42,628 bases of DNA from Gammaproteobacteria bacterium (lineage in GTDB: Bacteria; Pseudomonadota; Gammaproteobacteria; Pseudomonadales; Pseudohongiellaceae), in NCBI GenBank assembly GCA_030147705.1, contig JASBUV010000258.1, forward strand, positions 1-42,628, given 5' to 3'. How positions within the stretch are numbered: the first letter of the stretch is position 1; each line of letters begins with the position of its first letter. Shown one piece after another: positions 13,982 through 23,178 of this stretch. The notes under the pieces were generated by a model, which saw only the letters and a list, made by a program, of their open reading frames with translations, searched no databases and was not told the origin of the DNA. The position numbers and the translations under genes were made by a program.

Positions 13982-14884
13982 GTGAGCAACAAGAGCAAGG
14001 ATCAATTCAAGCTGAATCGCTGTCGCAAGAACCTGCGCAGGGAAGTAGGCCGTGCCATTGCCGATTTCAACATGATCGAAGAGGGCGATCTGGTAATGGT
14101 TTGCCTGTCTGGAGGCAAAGATTCCTATGCCATGTTGGACATTCTGCAAAACCTGCAGAAGCATGCTCCGATCAGTTTCAGACTACACGCCGTGAATCTG
14201 GATCAAAAACAGCCGGGCTTCCCGGAGGACGTATTGCCGCGCTACCTCGAGAGCATCAATGTTGACTACAAGATTCTCGAGCAGGATACCTATTCGATCG
14301 TGACCGACAAGATTCCGGAAAACAAAACCTATTGCGGGCTTTGTTCACGGCTCCGAAGGGGAATTCTCTACAACTATGCAGAATCGATTGGAGCGACAAA
14401 AATCGCTCTGGGCCATCATCGCGACGATATCGTGGAAACGCTGTTTCTCAACATGTTCTATGGTGGCAAACTGAAAGCCATGCCGCCAAAGCTGCTGAGT
14501 GACGACAAGCGTAATGTGGTGATTCGGCCGATGGCCTATTGCAAGGAAGCTGAAATTGAACGCTATGCGGAGATGATGGAGTTTCCAATCATTCCCTGTA
14601 ATCTTTGTGGTAGTCAGGACAACCTGCAGCGCCAGGCCATCAAGTCGATGCTGCAGGATTGGGAGAAGCAGTTTCCCGGTCGAGTAGAATCGATATTCCG
14701 CAGCATTGCCAACGTATCGCTGTCACAGCTTGCGGACACCAAGTTGTTCCCTTTTGCCGAATTGCGCAAGGGCAGCCATCCGGGCTCAGACGCTTCATCA
14801 GACACGACGTCCGCAGAGGCAGCGAAAGTTGCTGCGCATCTTGCGGCAGAGCAGCAGCGCCTCGACGTGGTAGAGCTTATCTGA
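13982..14884 (+). CDS. ttcA: tRNA 2-thiocytidine(32) biosynthesis protein TtcA
   Basis: PP-loop [39 protein letters not shown]. Confidence 0.95.
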   Translation: MSNKSKDQFKLNRCRKNLRREVGRAIADFNMIEEGDLVMVCLSGGKDSYAMLDILQNLQKHAPISFRLHAVNLDQKQPGFPEDVLPRYLESINVDYKILEQDTYSIVTDKIPENKTYCGLCSRLRRGILYNYAESIGATKIALGHHRDDIVETLFLNMFYGGKLKAMPPKLLSDDKRNVVIRPMAYCKEAEIERYAEMMEFPIIPCNLCGSQDNLQRQAIKSMLQDWEKQFPGRVESIFRSIANVSLSQLADTKLFPFAELRKGSHPGSDASSDTTSAEAAKVAAHLAAEQQRLDVVELI

Positions 14885-14900
14885 TCGCCATAGCATAGCC

Positions 14901-15107
14901 ATGGAAATACCTTTTCGTTCCTTGCCTGAAGATACGCTCACTGCGGTCATTGAAGACTATATTACTCGCGAGGGAACGGAGTACGGTGAACGGGATTATT
15001 CCCTCGAAGAAAAAGTCGAGCAGGTCAAGAAGCAGCTGGAGCAGGGTAAGATACTGATTACTTTTGATCCTGAGACCGAGACTTGCACATTAACCCCTGC
15101 ACGCTGA
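14901..15107 (+). CDS. YheU family protein (UPF0270)
   Basis: MEIPFRSLPEDTLTAVIEDYITREGTEYGERDYSLEEKVEQVKKQLEQGKILITFD. Confidence 0.9.
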   Translation: MEIPFRSLPEDTLTAVIEDYITREGTEYGERDYSLEEKVEQVKKQLEQGKILITFDPETETCTLTPAR

Positions 15108-15134
15108 ATGCTACAAATCAGGCAGACCTTATTC

Positions 15135-15404
15135 ATGAGTCATAACGATACCGAAGCTGAACTCACAGTTGCTCCCGAGCACATACTGGATGCGCGCGGT
15201 TTATACTGCCCTGAACCCGTTATGATGCTGCATAACAAGATTCGCGAAATCGAAGAAGGGGAAGTCCTCGAGCTTCGAGCAACCGATCCTTCGACAACCC
15301 GGGACGTGCCCAAGTTCTGTGTTTTTCTGGGCCATGAATTGATCAAGGATGAGCAAAACGACGATCTCTATGTGTACTGGATCAGAAAGAAATCTGACGA
15401 ATGA
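15135..15404 (+). CDS. tusA: Sulfurtransferase TusA
   Basis: [48 protein letters not shown] 15135 preferred over upstream M. Confidence 0.92.
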   Translation: MSHNDTEAELTVAPEHILDARGLYCPEPVMMLHNKIREIEEGEVLELRATDPSTTRDVPKFCVFLGHELIKDEQNDDLYVYWIRKKSDE

Positions 15405-16348
15405 CCAAGCAGGCAGAGTCGCCCACTGTTTATCTCATTGATGCGTCGATCTACATTTTTCAGGCGCATTTCTCACCCTACGTCGAGTGTTTTGATACCA
15501 ACGGAGAAGACCTCAGCGCCGTGTACGGCTTCTCCCAGTTTCTCTTGCAGTTTCTGAGCCGAACCTCCGCGACTCACATCGCCATTGCACACGATGAAAG
15601 TCTGTTTTGTGGATTCCGCCACGAGTTGTGCCCGAATTACAAATCGAATCGGGAGTTGCCTGACGAGAATCTTGAGATGCAGCTACGCGCTTGCAGGGAA
15701 ATCTGCGCAGTGCTCGGCCTGGCGAGTTACTCCAGTAAGCGTTTCGAAGCTGACGACATAATTGGCACGCTTGCCATGCGGTGCAGAACCACCGCGCGAG
15801 ATCACACGCCTCCAGTGATCGAAATAGTGTCCCGCGATAAGGATCTGGCCCAGTTGCTGGTCAACGAGGATGACGTGCTCTGGGATTATCAGGGCAATAG
15901 ACGCCGCAACAAGCAGGATATCTATACGGAGCTTGGTATTCGCCCTGATCAGCTCCCTGATTATCTTGGCCTGATCGGTGATGCAGTCGATTGTATTTCA
16001 GGTGTCCCCGGGGTCGGGCCTGTCAAGGCGCGCGCACTACTGCAAGCCTTCGACTCGATCGAAGGCGTCTATGCCAATCTTGACGCTATTGCTGGTCTCG
16101 AATTGCGCGGCGCAAAAACCTTGCAACAAAAACTCCTCGACCACAAACCCCAGGCCGAGCTCAGCAAACTCTTGGCAACCATTATTTGCGATAGCGTAGA
16201 ACCAGTTGAAGATTTCGCCTCCGCAAGTTTGAAGTCACTACAGAAGTCACCGCACAAAGCGGATGAGTTCGCGGCGTTTCTTGCGCGCTATCAGTTCGAT
16301 GAGCGTGCCAGTCGTCGCTTGAATACTCTGGCGCAGCGGCTCGCCTGA
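15401..16348 (+). CDS. 5'-3' exonuclease/flap endonuclease Xni-like
   Basis: [51 protein letters not shown] overlap with tusA stop. Confidence 0.88.
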   Translation: MTKQAESPTVYLIDASIYIFQAHFSPYVECFDTNGEDLSAVYGFSQFLLQFLSRTSATHIAIAHDESLFCGFRHELCPNYKSNRELPDENLEMQLRACREICAVLGLASYSSKRFEADDIIGTLAMRCRTTARDHTPPVIEIVSRDKDLAQLLVNEDDVLWDYQGNRRRNKQDIYTELGIRPDQLPDYLGLIGDAVDCISGVPGVGPVKARALLQAFDSIEGVYANLDAIAGLELRGAKTLQQKLLDHKPQAELSKLLATIICDSVEPVEDFASASLKSLQKSPHKADEFAAFLARYQFDERASRRLNTLAQRLA

Positions 16349-16404
16349 AAGCCTCGCCAGCGACTCACTACTGACTCGATACGCAAGCAGGAACTAACAG
16401 GGAA

Positions 16405-17601
16405 ATGAAAATCATCGCGGACAAAAATCTGGCTGATATTGAAGCCATGCTTGCCGGTCTCGGCGAAGTGACTCTGGTCGCTGGGCGCGATATCAATGAA
16501 AGCAATGCCAGGCAATTTGATGCGTTACTGATCCGTTCGATTACTCCTGTAACAGAGCGTCTGCTTGATGGCAGTAATATCCGCTTTGTCGGCACTGCAA
16601 CAAGCGGCCTCGATCACATCGACCTGAAATACATCAAGGAGCGAGATATTCGTTTGGCGCATGCAGCTGGCAGCAATGCGGATGCGGTAGTGGATTACTG
16701 TCTGGCGGTGATGGCAGTGCAGGGCTTCTTTTCAGGAAATAGCGCTCCCGTGGTAGGCATTGTTGGCTTCGGCCAGGTTGGCAGCAGATTATATGCCCGA
16801 CTCAATGCGATGGGTGTGGCAACGCGAATTTGCGATCCCCTGATTGAAGCCGCAATCAGAAATTCTGGTCGTAATCAGGGCTCAGCAGATTTGATGAATA
16901 AATTTTCCACACTGGAGAATCTCGCGGATTGCGATGTGGTGTCACTTCACGTGCCTTTGACGAGCGAGGGCCAATACGTGACCCGCGGACTCATCGGCGC
17001 AGAGTTTCTGGCGGCAATGAAGCAGGGGGCGTTACTGATCAATACCTGTCGGGGTGGCGTGGTCAATGAGGATGCGCTGCTGCAACAACTCACGAAGAAC
17101 AATACACCACTGTGCGCATCCGATGTCTGGGAAACCGAACCTGCTGTGAATGCACAACTTGTTGCGCGGCTGAATATTGCGACACCGCACATCGCCGGTT
17201 ACAGCGCACGAGCCAAACTCACCGCCAGCCAAATGATAGTCTTCCAGTTGCAACAATTCATGGAGCGAGCAATCAACACTGCCGTGACAGCGGACTCGCT
17301 GAGTGCGATCAATTACGAAACAATCTTGTCCGCCCCTGGAGGAACCTGGCCTGAAAATTCGGATCAACTCGCGTCTGTCATCGCACAGGCTTTTCAGCTA
17401 CCGGCATTGAGCAAGCGGTTCAAACAAGCGGTGGCAGAGGCTGAGCCTGAACCGCTTCCTGCGGAGGTATTCGATGGATTTCGCACTGAACTACGCAGTC
17501 GTCTGGAATTCAGTGAGATAAACGCTCAAGAGTTGCTGGGTAGAGAGCCCGGGCCGGACGAGCAGGCATTCTTGCTCGCAGCCGGATTTGTATTGCGCTA
17601 G
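16405..17601 (+). CDS. pdxB: 4-phosphoerythronate dehydrogenase PdxB
   Basis: MKIIADKNLADIEAMLAGLGEVTLVAGRDI, TSGLDHIDLKYI, GIVGFGQVGSRL, HIAGYSARAK. Confidence 0.95.
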   Translation: MKIIADKNLADIEAMLAGLGEVTLVAGRDINESNARQFDALLIRSITPVTERLLDGSNIRFVGTATSGLDHIDLKYIKERDIRLAHAAGSNADAVVDYCLAVMAVQGFFSGNSAPVVGIVGFGQVGSRLYARLNAMGVATRICDPLIEAAIRNSGRNQGSADLMNKFSTLENLADCDVVSLHVPLTSEGQYVTRGLIGAEFLAAMKQGALLINTCRGGVVNEDALLQQLTKNNTPLCASDVWETEPAVNAQLVARLNIATPHIAGYSARAKLTASQMIVFQLQQFMERAINTAVTADSLSAINYETILSAPGGTWPENSDQLASVIAQAFQLPALSKRFKQAVAEAEPEPLPAEVFDGFRTELRSRLEFSEINAQELLGREPGPDEQAFLLAAGFVLR

Positions 17602-18845
17602 TTGCGATAACCTTCCAGTACTCGGGCGATGCCCTGAACCGCCTGAATAATTTCGTCATCTCTCGGCAGGAACACAACGCGTAGATGTTGAGTGTCTTTG
17701 ATATTAAAGGCGCTGCCTTGTACGACAAGAATCTTCTCTTGCTCCAGAATGTCCAGAACGAGTTTCACATCGTTGGCAACTTTGAGTTGCTTGGGGTCGA
17801 GACGCGGAAACGCATAAATCGCGCCGCGCGGTTTGACACAGGAGACGCCTGGAATCTGGATAAGCATCTCATGAATAATATCCCTTTGCTGTTTCAGGCG
17901 CCCGCCAGGCAATACCAGATCATTGATACTCTGATAGCCGCCAAGCGCTGTCTGGATTGCAAACTGTGCTGGAACGTTGGCGCAGAGACGCATATTGGTC
18001 AGGATTTCCAGACCCTCTATATAGCTTTTCGCTTTGTGTTTCGCACCACTCAGAATCATCCAACCTGAGCGGAAACCAGCAAGCCGGTAGGATTTTGAGA
18101 GGCCATTAAACGTCACGATAAACAGATCGTCACACAGTGAAGCGATAGGTATATGCTGGGCATCATCGAAGATGATCTTGCTGTAAATTTCGTCTGCGAA
18201 AATGATCAGATTGTGTTTGCGCGCCAGGGCGATCAGGTCTTCGAGGAGTTCTTTCGAATACACTGTGCCCGTCGGATTGTTCGGGTTGATGATGACAATC
18301 GCTTTGGTGCGGCTGCTGATCTTCGCCTCGATATCATCCAGTGCCGGGAACCAGTCTGCTTCCTCGTCACACAAGTAGTGCACTGGCGTGCCACCGCCAA
18401 GGCTTACCGATGCAGTCCACAGCGGGTAGTCTGGTGCAGGAATTAACACCTCGTCACCGTTATTCAATAACGCCTGCATAGCCATGGTAATGAGTTCGCT
18501 GACACCATTGCCCAGATAGATGTCGTCAATTTCAACACCGTCGACATTCAAGCGCTGACACTCTTGCATGATTGCCTTGCGGGCAGAGTAGAGGCCTTTG
18601 GAATCACAATAACCCTGAGCATTGGCGAGATTGTGAATCACATCGTAAAGAATCTCGTCAGGCGCATTGAAACCGAAAGGGGCGGGGTTACCGATATTCA
18701 GCTTGAGGATTTGATGCCCTTCCTCTTCGAGACGCTTGGCTTCTTCCAGCACCGGGCCGCGAATGTCATAGCAGACATTGCCAAGCTTGTTCGATTGAAC
18801 AATGCTGTCTGAGTAAATTTCATGTACCTTCTTCGAGTGATCCAT
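17598..18845 (-). CDS. alaA: Pyridoxal phosphate aminotransferase, AlaA-like
   Basis: KLNIGNPAPFGFNAPDEI, NPNNPTGTVY, FNGLSKSYRLAGFRSGWM. Confidence 0.9.
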   Translation of the reverse strand: MDHSKKVHEIYSDSIVQSNKLGNVCYDIRGPVLEEAKRLEEEGHQILKLNIGNPAPFGFNAPDEILYDVIHNLANAQGYCDSKGLYSARKAIMQECQRLNVDGVEIDDIYLGNGVSELITMAMQALLNNGDEVLIPAPDYPLWTASVSLGGGTPVHYLCDEEADWFPALDDIEAKISSRTKAIVIINPNNPTGTVYSKELLEDLIALARKHNLIIFADEIYSKIIFDDAQHIPIASLCDDLFIVTFNGLSKSYRLAGFRSGWMILSGAKHKAKSYIEGLEILTNMRLCANVPAQFAIQTALGGYQSINDLVLPGGRLKQQRDIIHEMLIQIPGVSCVKPRGAIYAFPRLDPKQLKVANDVKLVLDILEQEKILVVQGSAFNIKDTQHLRVVFLPRDDEIIQAVQGIARVLEGYRN

Positions 18846-19084
18846 TTACCTATTCCAGTGGTACTATCAACGTGATGACCAAACTGACCAATCTACCAAG
18901 TAGTGTGCTGACCGGCCGGTTTTGGATGACCAGGCCATTCTAGCCAGCAAAGTGAGCTGGGAGGGGTGGCCAGAACTTTCAGTCGCCGCCCACGAAACTT
19001 GAAAAAACCCTATTCTACAGTATGTTATGGACGGCACCAAAGCAGATTACTTGAGTACTACGATAAGCAGGAACCAGATCGAAT

Positions 19085-19519
19085 ATGAGCGAACAGAGTA
19101 AAACTGAAAACCCCGAGCAAAACCTCCCCAAATCAGACGATGAGTGGCGCGAGAATCTCGATGCAGAGCGCTACCACGTACTCCGGGAAAAAGGCACGGA
19201 GCGTGCGTTTACTGGCAAGTACTGGGATCTGAAAGATGACGGTATGTACCACTGTGCTGCCTGCGGCGAAGCGTTGTTCTCGTCAGACACCAAGTATGAT
19301 TCCGGTTCCGGCTGGCCGAGCTTTGACCAGCCTGTCTCGGGCGAGAGCGTCGGCGAGATCAGCGATCATTCACACGGCATGATTCGAACCGAAGTCGTTT
19401 GCAAAAAGTGCCAGTCGCATCTTGGCCATGTGTTCCCGGACGGTCCGCAAGAAACGACAGGACTCCGTTACTGCATCAATTCAGCCTCACTCGATTTCAA
19501 GAAATCCGACGATGATTAG
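19085..19519 (+). CDS. msrB: Peptide-methionine (R)-S-oxide reductase MsrB
   Basis: [52 protein letters not shown]. Confidence 0.96.
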   Translation: MSEQSKTENPEQNLPKSDDEWRENLDAERYHVLREKGTERAFTGKYWDLKDDGMYHCAACGEALFSSDTKYDSGSGWPSFDQPVSGESVGEISDHSHGMIRTEVVCKKCQSHLGHVFPDGPQETTGLRYCINSASLDFKKSDDD

Positions 19520-19535
19520 ATGACGAGCAAGGAAC

Positions 19536-19562
19536 AAAAAAGGGGCAGATGCCCCTTTTTTT
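19536..19562. terminator. Bidirectional intrinsic terminator
   Basis: AAAAAAGGGGCAGATGCCCCTTTTTTT between convergent msrB and the Slam-like gene. Confidence 0.9.
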
Positions 19563-19584
19563 GTAGTCGGTTGCAGGGCACTTT

Positions 19585-20934
19585 CTAGAATTGATAACGG
19601 ATGCCAGCCTGATACTTGAAGCGCGAATAATCAAACAGGGGAATATTGCTGGTGTTATCCGTGTAGGTAGCTTCGGCAGTGACCATCAGGCGTCGCTGAG
19701 CCTGCCAGAACCAGCCAGCTGTGAAGCTGCGTGTATCGTCTTCCCGGACAGTATTGAAAAACACCGGATGCGTACTGTCATGCTCAACGCTCTGCAAGGA
19801 AGCACGGAGGAACGGAGTGTGTCCAGCATTGAGGCGATAGAGCAGGCTGTATGCAGCGCCGAAATACTCTCGACCGTTATGCTTGCCCGCCGTGGCAGAT
19901 TCCGGAGACTCATCGCCTCGATAAATATTGCCTGTGTGAGTTACAGGCCCATTGATCTTGGTCAGACCAGCCGTCAGGAGTAATTGGTTGACATCGCGCA
20001 GGGCATTTTGGGGATTATTGCCATCCTCGTAGCGAATGCGTGAATAGGAACCCGACAAGCTATTATAGAGGCCCTGGCCCCAGCTTCGTTGCCAGGAAGA
20101 ATTCAGGCCCATGCTGGTCTGGAAACTGCTGCCATCGAGATTAACCTTGCTGGCAACCACGCCGTGGCGAAAGCGATTGGTTTCGTCGCCCCAGGCATAA
20201 GCCGCAGTCCCGCGCAGATTGTCGATATCGAACTGGTCAGTGTCGAAATTATCCAGATGCACCAGATTCACGTTGAAATTGAGTGAGCGATCTCTAGTAA
20301 ACGGATACACATAAGCGAAGCCTAATGTGGTGTTGGAGTAGTTGTCTTCAGTCTGCTGACCATCGGGATTCAATTCGATCTGGCCAACCAGAGGCGTATC
20401 GATCAGGCCGTCGCTGGTAGCGCTGTTGATGTTGTCGTCCGAGCCTATCACTGTCGCGATGGTCCAGTTGGCTGTCGGTGCCTGGTTGTCGCGCCGGGTC
20501 TCGATCAGCTGCAGAAATGCCTCGATGTTCTGGCGTACGTTGGCAGGAGGATTATTCTGTAAAACGATATTGAAGAGATTTTCAGCGGCGTTGAGGTTAT
20601 TGGTGACGAAATAGGCGCGCGCCAGTTCGAGTCTCGCTCGCTCCCGGCGGACACCTGTACCCGTTGCCGTCGCCCGTTCCAGAGCAAACACCGCATCATT
20701 GGGGTAGCCAGATTCCAGCGCCGCCAGACCAAACAGGAAGTCGAATTCGGGATCTATCCCTTCCCAGTATTCCAGCCCGCCTTCTCCTAACTCGTAAGCC
20801 GCTTCGTAGTCACCGGCTTGAATCAACCGGTTCATTTCAGCCAGTGGCGGAGGGGGCTCATTTTCAGCCGCGAACAGTGACGCAGGCAGATAGAGCGATG
20901 AGGCGAGGAGCAGGAACGGTGCAAGCTTTTTCAT
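19585..20934 (-). CDS. TPR plus C-terminal outer-membrane beta-barrel protein, Slam-like (DUF560-type)
   Basis: Signal peptide, TPR-like helices (LIQAGDYEAAYELGEGGLEYW..., ARAYFVTNNLNAAENLFNIVLQNNPP), about 300 aa of alternating beta strands ending ...YQAGIRYQF. Confidence 0.7.
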   Translation of the reverse strand: MKKLAPFLLLASSLYLPASLFAAENEPPPPLAEMNRLIQAGDYEAAYELGEGGLEYWEGIDPEFDFLFGLAALESGYPNDAVFALERATATGTGVRRERARLELARAYFVTNNLNAAENLFNIVLQNNPPANVRQNIEAFLQLIETRRDNQAPTANWTIATVIGSDDNINSATSDGLIDTPLVGQIELNPDGQQTEDNYSNTTLGFAYVYPFTRDRSLNFNVNLVHLDNFDTDQFDIDNLRGTAAYAWGDETNRFRHGVVASKVNLDGSSFQTSMGLNSSWQRSWGQGLYNSLSGSYSRIRYEDGNNPQNALRDVNQLLLTAGLTKINGPVTHTGNIYRGDESPESATAGKHNGREYFGAAYSLLYRLNAGHTPFLRASLQSVEHDSTHPVFFNTVREDDTRSFTAGWFWQAQRRLMVTAEATYTDNTSNIPLFDYSRFKYQAGIRYQF

Positions 20935-21089
20935 ACGAATGTCCGGTTCTCGTTCTAATTGTTGGTCCTGATTCGGCGCTCACTACAGACCGGTTAGGCA
21001 GAATCCCTGTCATTGTAACAAAAAGCCCGTGAGTGTCTTGCTTTACTGGGGTTTTCGCCGGGATTCGATTCGTGACTCCGTGATCAAAT

Positions 21090-21153
21090 AGTAACCGTCA
21101 GATTCAGTAATCGCCAGAAACAGTAACAACCATAAGGCGCGTAAGCGGCAGTT
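21090..21153. repeat. Imperfect tandem repeats, 16-bp period (3 copies plus a degenerate fourth)
   Basis: AGTAACCGTCAGATTC / AGTAATCGCCAGAAAC / AGTAACAACCATAAGG at 21090, 21106, 21122; CGTAAGCGGCAG at 21140. Confidence 0.55.
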
Positions 21154-21337
21154 GTAGCGGTTCTGTACGAATTTTGAGCAATTGGCTTCGTTTCAGACCT
21201 GTTATTGCTATCGGCCACTGTCGCTGAATGCCCATTACTGTTCCGCAAACTGTGACCCGGTCTGGATTTATCCATCATATGCCTCTATCTTGCACAGCCT
21301 GCTCAGTCTTTGTAGCTGAAGCAGTCTCTTCCCGCTT

Positions 21338-22159
21338 ATGACAGGTGTTCAGACAGTGGCACACACGCAGTTCTCGTTTGCTCCGGCCTCGCTGGCCGGC
21401 CTGATAGCGCTGGCTGTGGCGTGGCCGACGGCCAGTCTGGCGCAGATGCCCGAGCACTCACAGGCGATCAGCGTTGGTAGTTACTTTGCAAGAGGGGATT
21501 TCGGTGCCGACGTGGAAACCCGCATTCGTTACTTTCCCTTGAGTTACGAATACAGCAACTCGAAATGGACGCTGCAGGCCACCGCTTCACGTCTCAGCGT
21601 GTCGGGCCTTGGTAATGTACTGGTCAACGTGGGCGGAGTTACCCAGGCTGTCGCGGGCACAGAACTGGTTACCCAGAGCGGCGCGGGGGATACGGTACTA
21701 ACGGGGATCTATCATCTGGCCCCCATAGGACAGGTGTTTTTCGATCTGCGCATTGATGCGAAGCTGCCAACTGCCGACGAATCCAGAGCGCTCGGCACAG
21801 GAGAATTCGATGCCTCTGTACAGCTGGACGCGTCGATGAGCCTTACTAATACAGCTGTGTTTGCGAGTCTCGGATACAGCGATCGGGGTAAATCAAGTCT
21901 CTATCCCGGCTTGCAAGACTCGGTCTATACCCAACTCGGTTTCGCAAAGCCGGTGAACGAATCGGTCTCAATTGGCGCGTTCTACAACTATCGTCAGGCG
22001 GCGTCGGCCTTCTCAACAGAGAGTCATGAATTGAGCCCATACGTCAGCTGGCAGTTAACCGGGAACTGGAGTTTTACCGCATTGGCCGTTTTCGGGATGA
22101 CAGATGCCAGTCCTGATACTGCAGTCATGGGCCAGCTGCGTTACAGCTGGGCACGCTGA
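21338..22159 (+). CDS. Putative outer-membrane beta-barrel (MetA-pathway/transporter-like) protein
   Basis: Signal peptide ending SLAQ, amphipathic beta-strand pattern, PLSYEYSNSKWTLQATASRL, LPTADESRALGTGEFD, C-terminal QLRYSWAR. Confidence 0.65.
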   Translation: MTGVQTVAHTQFSFAPASLAGLIALAVAWPTASLAQMPEHSQAISVGSYFARGDFGADVETRIRYFPLSYEYSNSKWTLQATASRLSVSGLGNVLVNVGGVTQAVAGTELVTQSGAGDTVLTGIYHLAPIGQVFFDLRIDAKLPTADESRALGTGEFDASVQLDASMSLTNTAVFASLGYSDRGKSSLYPGLQDSVYTQLGFAKPVNESVSIGAFYNYRQAASAFSTESHELSPYVSWQLTGNWSFTALAVFGMTDASPDTAVMGQLRYSWAR

Positions 22160-22177
22160 GTAGCAGCAAATCTGCTT

Positions 22178-23110
22178 TCAGAGTTTGAGAGGTTGTATGC
22201 GCGGTGGCAGCAGACCAGCACGCTGCACAGGGCGAACCCTCTGCATTGTGGGTAATTCAGGCCGTTGTACCCGATCTGGTCGCTGAGTACGTGCAGCGAA
22301 GTCACCGTGTTCCTCTGTGGGTGACGATTGCAGCGAGCGTTGCGTATCAAGCGAGTTTGATTCCCCAGCTGTAGTGAGAGACAGAGCGGCCAGTTCCGAC
22401 TCGTTGCCAGTACTGCTCACCGTACGCTCCTGAGCCAGAAATTGACTCAATGCTGGCCAGGAAACCGTGTCATCAACTGTGTCATCAAGGCTCGCCGGCT
22501 CAGCGTGTGGAGATGCGACTGCTAATGCGATGAACTCGTCAGAAACCGGACTCGCACTCGAAGCTGCAGACTCAGACGAGGTGGCGAGGGCAACAGAGTC
22601 AGTGCTATCTGCCGGAATTGACTCGAATGCTTCGTCGTTTAATGCGATCGCCAGTTCATCCATTTCAAACTGAATTTGTTCTGTAATCAGAATCGCAGAA
22701 GAATCTCGTGTTATCTCGCCTGCTCGGACGAACTTGGCCGGGGAGGGAAGTGGCTTGCTCTCTACCGGGCGCGCAGCAGGAATATCCAGGTCGAGTGACT
22801 TGCCGATCGCGCGATCAAGGTCAGCTGCACGATGATAAATTGTCAGTTCTGACGCTGGCTCATCAGTGCGCGAAGCGGGTTCGCTATAGCCAAGAAAGGG
22901 TCTGAAACCCGTTCCGCCCAGACCGCTTTCACTTCCCGGCGCAGGAACACGACCCGTGCCACCAAAGCCACTGCCCTCATCATCGCCGCCACCGAAACGG
23001 ACAAAGCCGGCACTGGGGAGGTTGATGAGTAGCAATGCCAATAGCAGGCCTGCCAACAGCAAACGATGGCGAGTACTGAGTTGTTGAGCTGATTGCAAGA
23101 ACTGGATCAT
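22178..23110 (-). CDS. Membrane-anchored hypothetical protein with repeated SG[FL]GGTG motifs and Arg/Pro-rich C-terminus
   Basis: N-terminal TM (LLLAGLLLALLLINLPSAGF), GSGFGGTGR and ESGLGGTGF, acidic Ser/Ala-rich middle, RPDRVQRPELPTMQRVRPVQRAGLLPPRIQPLKL tail. Confidence 0.7.
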   Translation of the reverse strand: MIQFLQSAQQLSTRHRLLLAGLLLALLLINLPSAGFVRFGGGDDEGSGFGGTGRVPAPGSESGLGGTGFRPFLGYSEPASRTDEPASELTIYHRAADLDRAIGKSLDLDIPAARPVESKPLPSPAKFVRAGEITRDSSAILITEQIQFEMDELAIALNDEAFESIPADSTDSVALATSSESAASSASPVSDEFIALAVASPHAEPASLDDTVDDTVSWPALSQFLAQERTVSSTGNESELAALSLTTAGESNSLDTQRSLQSSPTEEHGDFAARTQRPDRVQRPELPTMQRVRPVQRAGLLPPRIQPLKL

Positions 23111-23142
23111 AGTTGTCTGGGTTCAGAGTTGTCTGGGTTCAG
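23111..23142. repeat. Perfect 16-bp tandem duplication
   Basis: AGTTGTCTGGGTTCAG twice (23111-23126, 23127-23142), abutting the minus-strand start codon of the GGTG protein. Confidence 0.9.
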
Positions 23143-23178
23143 AGTGTTCTCGAGGGAGTCTTGAAGCCCTGGAATCTC

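Noticed and set aside
18911-18920. Palindrome ACCGGCCGGT upstream of the alaA-like gene
   Set aside because: Only 10 bp and GC-rich; no second copy or promoter context to support an operator.
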